In this document: positions 60,907 through 64,000 of the stretch, piece after piece
How the letters are laid out: every line of letters starts with the position of its first letter
Position numbering within the stretch: the stretch's first letter is position 1
DNA from: Rhizobiales bacterium Y(2018)
Lineage (GTDB): Bacteria > Pseudomonadota > Alphaproteobacteria > Rhizobiales > Aestuariivirgaceae
Assembly (NCBI GenBank): GCA_005502925.1
Contig: SCPD01000003.1
Span: forward strand, 1 to 64,000
Direction of reading: 5' to 3'
DNA: 64,000 bases
Translations under genes and position numbers: made by a program
Notes under the pieces: generated by a model
Databases searched by the model: none
Told to the model about the DNA's origin: nothing
The model's input: only the letters and a program-made list of their open reading frames with translations

Positions 60907-61878
60907 CTACGCCAATTGGACGCGGAACCGGGCAAGATCATATACCAGTTTCAGTGCCGGAGTCGCGATGCCTGTCATTTGCGCCAATTCGATGACAGCC
61001 CCCAGCAAGGCGTCGAGCTCGGTGGGTCGGCCGGCATCGACGTCCTGCAACATGGAGCTGCGATGCGCCCCGACCTTGGCCGCCATGTCGAGGCGCTCTT
61101 CGACGCTCACGGAAAAGACGACGCCCAGTGCCTCGCCGACGGCGCGGGCCTCGTCCATCATGGCGGCGAGCACCACACGTGTGCCAGGGTCGCGCGCAAG
61201 CGCCTCGAGCGTGCCGCCGGTCAGGACGCTCACCGGGTTGAAGCTCAGATTGCCCCATAATTTGAGCCAGATCTCGTTGCGCAGGTCCGCCCGGACCGGA
61301 CTCTTGACACCCGCCTGCTCCAGCAGCGCGCTCAATTTCAGGGCCCGGGGGCTGATCTCGCCGGACGGCTCGCCAATGGTCATACGGTCGCCGAAACCAT
61401 GGATAACGTGACCGGGAGCGCCGAGCCCGGCCGCCTGCCAGATCACCGCGCCCAGTGCCCGCTCGGGTCCGAGCTTCTTCCACAACTGTCCACCCGGATC
61501 GACGCTTTCGAGGACATGGCCGTCGAAGCGCCCGCCATGCCTGTAGAAATACCACCAGGGCAGACCGTTCTGGCCGAACAGCAACACGGTATCGGGGCCG
61601 ATCAATGGCGCCAGGGCATCGGCAATGCCCGGCAGGGCATAGGCCTTGAGGGTCAGGAGGATGTAATCCTGGTGTCCGAGCTCAACTGGATTGGCGGTCA
61701 CGCGAGGTCGAACCGTAAAGGTCTCGCCCGCCTGGGTGACACTCAAGCCTTTGGCCCGCATCGCCTCCAGATGGGCGCCCCGCGCAACCAGCGCGACATC
61801 GGCTATTTCCGCCGTGGCGAGCCTGGCCCCGATAAGACCACCGATCGCGCCGGCGCCAAACACGCAAATTCTCGTCAT
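60907..61878 (-). CDS. panE: 2-dehydropantoate 2-reductase
   Basis: A 323-residue ketopantoate reductase-family protein with an N-terminal Rossmann fold ([19 protein letters not shown]) and a C-terminal helical domain ([41 protein letters not shown]). The catalytic Lys/Glu positions fit PanE. Several paralogues reduce other 2-keto acids, so the pantothenate role is likely but not certain. It is divergent from nadE. Confidence 0.85.
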   Translation of the reverse strand: MTRICVFGAGAIGGLIGARLATAEIADVALVARGAHLEAMRAKGLSVTQAGETFTVRPRVTANPVELGHQDYILLTLKAYALPGIADALAPLIGPDTVLLFGQNGLPWWYFYRHGGRFDGHVLESVDPGGQLWKKLGPERALGAVIWQAAGLGAPGHVIHGFGDRMTIGEPSGEISPRALKLSALLEQAGVKSPVRADLRNEIWLKLWGNLSFNPVSVLTGGTLEALARDPGTRVVLAAMMDEARAVGEALGVVFSVSVEERLDMAAKVGAHRSSMLQDVDAGRPTELDALLGAVIELAQMTGIATPALKLVYDLARFRVQLA

Positions 61879-61955
61879 ATCCGTAGTTTACGCATAAGGT
61901 CGCCGATGCGGCCAGACCATTTGAAGGAATGTTCGCCGTAAGCTAAGAGGCGATC

Positions 61956-63614
61956 ATGACCGACCGTCTCGTCATCGCCCTTGCCCAGCTCAATCCGACC
62001 GTTGGCGCGGTCGCGGCCAATCTCGCCAAGGCACGCGAGGCCCATGCCGCCGCCCAAAAGGCCGGCGCCGATCTCGTCCTTTTTCCGGAACTCTATATCG
62101 CCGGATATCCGCCGGAGGACCTCGTCCTGCGCGCCTCCTTCGTCACCGCCTGCCGCGAGGCGGTCGAGGCGCTGGCCCGGGAAACGGCCGAAGGCCCGGC
62201 GGTCCTGATCGGCCTGCCCTGGCGCGATGGCAAGAAGCTCCACAATGCGGTGGCGCTGCTCAACCAGGGCAAGATCGAGACGCTGCGTTTCAAGCATGAC
62301 CTGCCCAATTACGGCGTCTTCGACGAGAAGCGGGTCTTCGATGCGGGGCCTGCCCCGGGACCGATCAGTTTCAAGGGCGTGCGCCTCGGCGTGCCGATCT
62401 GCGAGGATATCTGGACAGAGGAATCCTGCGAGACCCTGGCCGAGACCGGCGCCGAGATTCTGCTCGTCCCCAATGGCTCGCCCTTCGAGCAGAACAAGGA
62501 CGACACACGCCTCAATCTGGTGGTGGCGCGCGTCACCGAAACGGGCCTGCCGCTCGCCTATCTCAACCAGATCGGCGGCCAGGACGAGCTCGTTTTCGAC
62601 GGCGCCTCCTTCGTCCTCAACGCCGATCGCGCCCTCGCTTTGCAGATGCCGATGTTCGAAGAAGCGCTTGCCGTCACCGAATGGGTCCGCGGCCCGCAAG
62701 GCTGGCGGATGAACAAAGGCGAGATCGCCCGCCTGCCGGAAAGGGAAGAAGAGACCTGGCTCGCCTGCGTGCTCGGCCTCAAGGATTATGTCGAGAAAAA
62801 CCGGTTTCCGGGCGTCGTCCTGGGCCTGTCGGGCGGCATCGATTCAGCCGTCGTCGCCGCTATGGCGGTCGATGCGCTGGGGCCTGAGCGCGTCCATTGC
62901 GTGATGCTGCCCTATGCCTATACGAGCCGCGACAGCCTCGTCGATGCGGAGGCCTGCGCCGAGGCGCTCGGCGTGCGCTACGACGTGGTGCCGATCAAGG
63001 AGCCGGTTGAAGGTTTCCTCTCGGCGCTCAAGCCGCTGTTCGACGGCCGGAATATCGACACGACGGAAGAGAACATCCAATCGCGCAGCCGCGGCGTGAT
63101 CCTGATGGCGATCTCCAATAAATTTGGCTCGATGGTGCTGACCACCGGCAACAAGTCGGAAATGTCGGTCGGCTATGCGACGCTTTATGGCGACATGAAT
63201 GGCGGTTTCAACCCGATCAAGGACGTCTACAAGACACAAGTCTACCGGCTGGCGCGCTGGCGCAACGCGAACCACCCTGCCGGCCTCGAAGGCCCCGCCG
63301 GGACGATCATCCCCGAGCGCATCATCACCAAGGCGCCGACCGCCGAGTTGCGTGAGAACCAGACCGACCAGGACACGCTGCCGCCTTATGACGCGCTCGA
63401 CGACATTCTCTCGGGCCTCGTCGAGGAGGAGCTGCCGGTCGCCGACATCGTCAAGCGCGGTCACACGGAAGCGCTGGTACGACGCATCCAGCATATGCTT
63501 TATGTAGCGGAATATAAGCGGCGCCAGGCGGCCCCCGGCGTCAAGATCACCCGGCGCAATTTTGGTCGCGACCGGCGTTATCCGATCGTCAATGGTTTCA
63601 GGGACAGAAGCTGA
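61956..63614 (+). CDS. nadE: glutamine-dependent NAD+ synthase
   Basis: A 552-residue two-domain enzyme. The N-terminal nitrilase-type glutaminase has [14 protein letters not shown] (Glu), [14 protein letters not shown] (Lys) and GVPICEDIW (Cys); the C-terminal ATP-pyrophosphatase has [16 protein letters not shown]. It makes NAD from deamido-NAD with glutamine as donor. gltX starts 1 base after its stop, so the two are probably co-transcribed. Confidence 0.97.
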   Translation: MTDRLVIALAQLNPTVGAVAANLAKAREAHAAAQKAGADLVLFPELYIAGYPPEDLVLRASFVTACREAVEALARETAEGPAVLIGLPWRDGKKLHNAVALLNQGKIETLRFKHDLPNYGVFDEKRVFDAGPAPGPISFKGVRLGVPICEDIWTEESCETLAETGAEILLVPNGSPFEQNKDDTRLNLVVARVTETGLPLAYLNQIGGQDELVFDGASFVLNADRALALQMPMFEEALAVTEWVRGPQGWRMNKGEIARLPEREEETWLACVLGLKDYVEKNRFPGVVLGLSGGIDSAVVAAMAVDALGPERVHCVMLPYAYTSRDSLVDAEACAEALGVRYDVVPIKEPVEGFLSALKPLFDGRNIDTTEENIQSRSRGVILMAISNKFGSMVLTTGNKSEMSVGYATLYGDMNGGFNPIKDVYKTQVYRLARWRNANHPAGLEGPAGTIIPERIITKAPTAELRENQTDQDTLPPYDALDDILSGLVEEELPVADIVKRGHTEALVRRIQHMLYVAEYKRRQAAPGVKITRRNFGRDRRYPIVNGFRDRS

Positions 63615-63615
63615 C

Positions 63616-64000
63616 ATGGCTCCCATCTTACGCTTTGCCCCCTCACCCACCGGCCGCATCCATATTGGCAATGCGCGCACGGCCATCCTCAACTGGCTGT
63701 TCGTGCGCAAAGCCGACGGCCAGTTCGTGCTGCGTTATGACGACACCGATGTCGAGCGCTCGACGGCGGCTTTTGCGGCGGGCATCGCGCATGATCTCGG
63801 CTGGCTCGGCATCGTGCCGGACCGGGTCGAATATCAGTCGAAGCGCTTCGACCGCTATCGCGCCGTGACCGACGAGCTGAAGGAGGCGGGCCGGCTCTAT
63901 CCCTGCTATGAAACGGCGGACGAGCTCGACAGGCGGCGCAAGCGTCAACTCGCCCGGCATCAGCCGCCGGTCTATGACCGCGCCGCCCTGAAGCTCACGC
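63616..64000 (+). CDS. gltX: glutamyl-tRNA synthetase, N-terminal part (runs off the window)
   Basis: The first 128 residues of a class I synthetase: [21 protein letters not shown] contains the HIGH-type motif, followed by [11 protein letters not shown] and [10 protein letters not shown]. The gene continues beyond base 64000. The signature favours GltX over GlnS. It follows nadE by one base. Confidence 0.92.
   Translation, partial: MAPILRFAPSPTGRIHIGNARTAILNWLFVRKADGQFVLRYDDTDVERSTAAFAAGIAHDLGWLGIVPDRVEYQSKRFDRYRAVTDELKEAGRLYPCYETADELDRRRKRQLARHQPPVYDRAALKLT

Overview
The window looks like chromosome from an alphaproteobacterium of the order Hyphomicrobiales (Rhizobiales). The base composition is GC-rich. 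The housekeeping neighbourhoods are typical of that group: ileS-lspA-DUF3035 lipoprotein-M16-M16, xseA-DUF2093, tadA/rluB/rsmD, gor-rpiA near gph, and nadE-gltX. BA14K-like and DUF3422 proteins and several families of short palindromic intergenic repeats point the same way. Genus cannot be assigned from sequence alone. No prophage, CRISPR array or integrative element is evident; the only mobile-element gene is an IS110-type transposase cut by the left edge.

Region by region. 1-1.4 kb: transposase tail and a frameshifted EamA transporter. 1.5-9.3 kb: RpiR-type regulator, a complete family-5 peptide-type ABC importer (binding protein, two permeases, two ATPases) and an MlrC-like M81 metallopeptidase, forming one uptake and hydrolysis unit. 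9.3-11.2 kb: an HTH-Fic protein behind an array of TTGCGCAA palindromes, then a small PhnA-domain protein. 11.2-16.8 kb: class II DAHP synthase, xseA, DUF2093, an HxlR regulator divergent from an NAD(P)-dependent oxidoreductase, and a BA14K-like protein. 16.9-22.2 kb: purD, a class III nucleotide cyclase, a fluoroacetate-dehalogenase-like hydrolase, an APH-type kinase and a patatin, mostly overlapping or closely spaced. 22.2-28.6 kb: tadA, rluB, LysE, rsmD, then regulator/enzyme pairs (GlxA/SDR; HxlR/GST-NTF2-tautomerase). 28.6-33.3 kb: MAPEG, mutL, LysR/PNPOx and an exported protein.

33.5-40.4 kb: two M16 proteins (one active, one lacking the zinc motif), a DUF3035 lipoprotein, lspA and ileS. 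40.6-43.6 kb: a large exported WD40-caspase protein preceded by helically phased CCTGTAT repeats. 43.7-47.7 kb: ECF sigma/anti-sigma pair, DUF3422 protein, and MarR divergent from an exported hydrolase with TATCGCGATA operators. 47.8-52.4 kb: gor, rpiA, succinate-semialdehyde dehydrogenase, gph and tRNA-Val(CAC). 52.4-57.4 kb: a gene-poor stretch with a possible decayed gene, a highly expressed porin with a structured leader, a TPR-sulfotransferase, a lipoprotein and an L,D-transpeptidase. 57.4-64 kb: an orphan terminator, a sugar-phosphate transferase that would start exopolysaccharide repeat units, a glycine-rich small protein, a YpfJ-type metalloprotein, panE, nadE and the start of gltX.

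No wholly new multi-gene system is obvious. The best leads are the WD40-caspase with its repeat array, the self-operator HTH-Fic protein with a degenerate active site, the dehalogenase with its full pocket, and the dispersed hairpin families.
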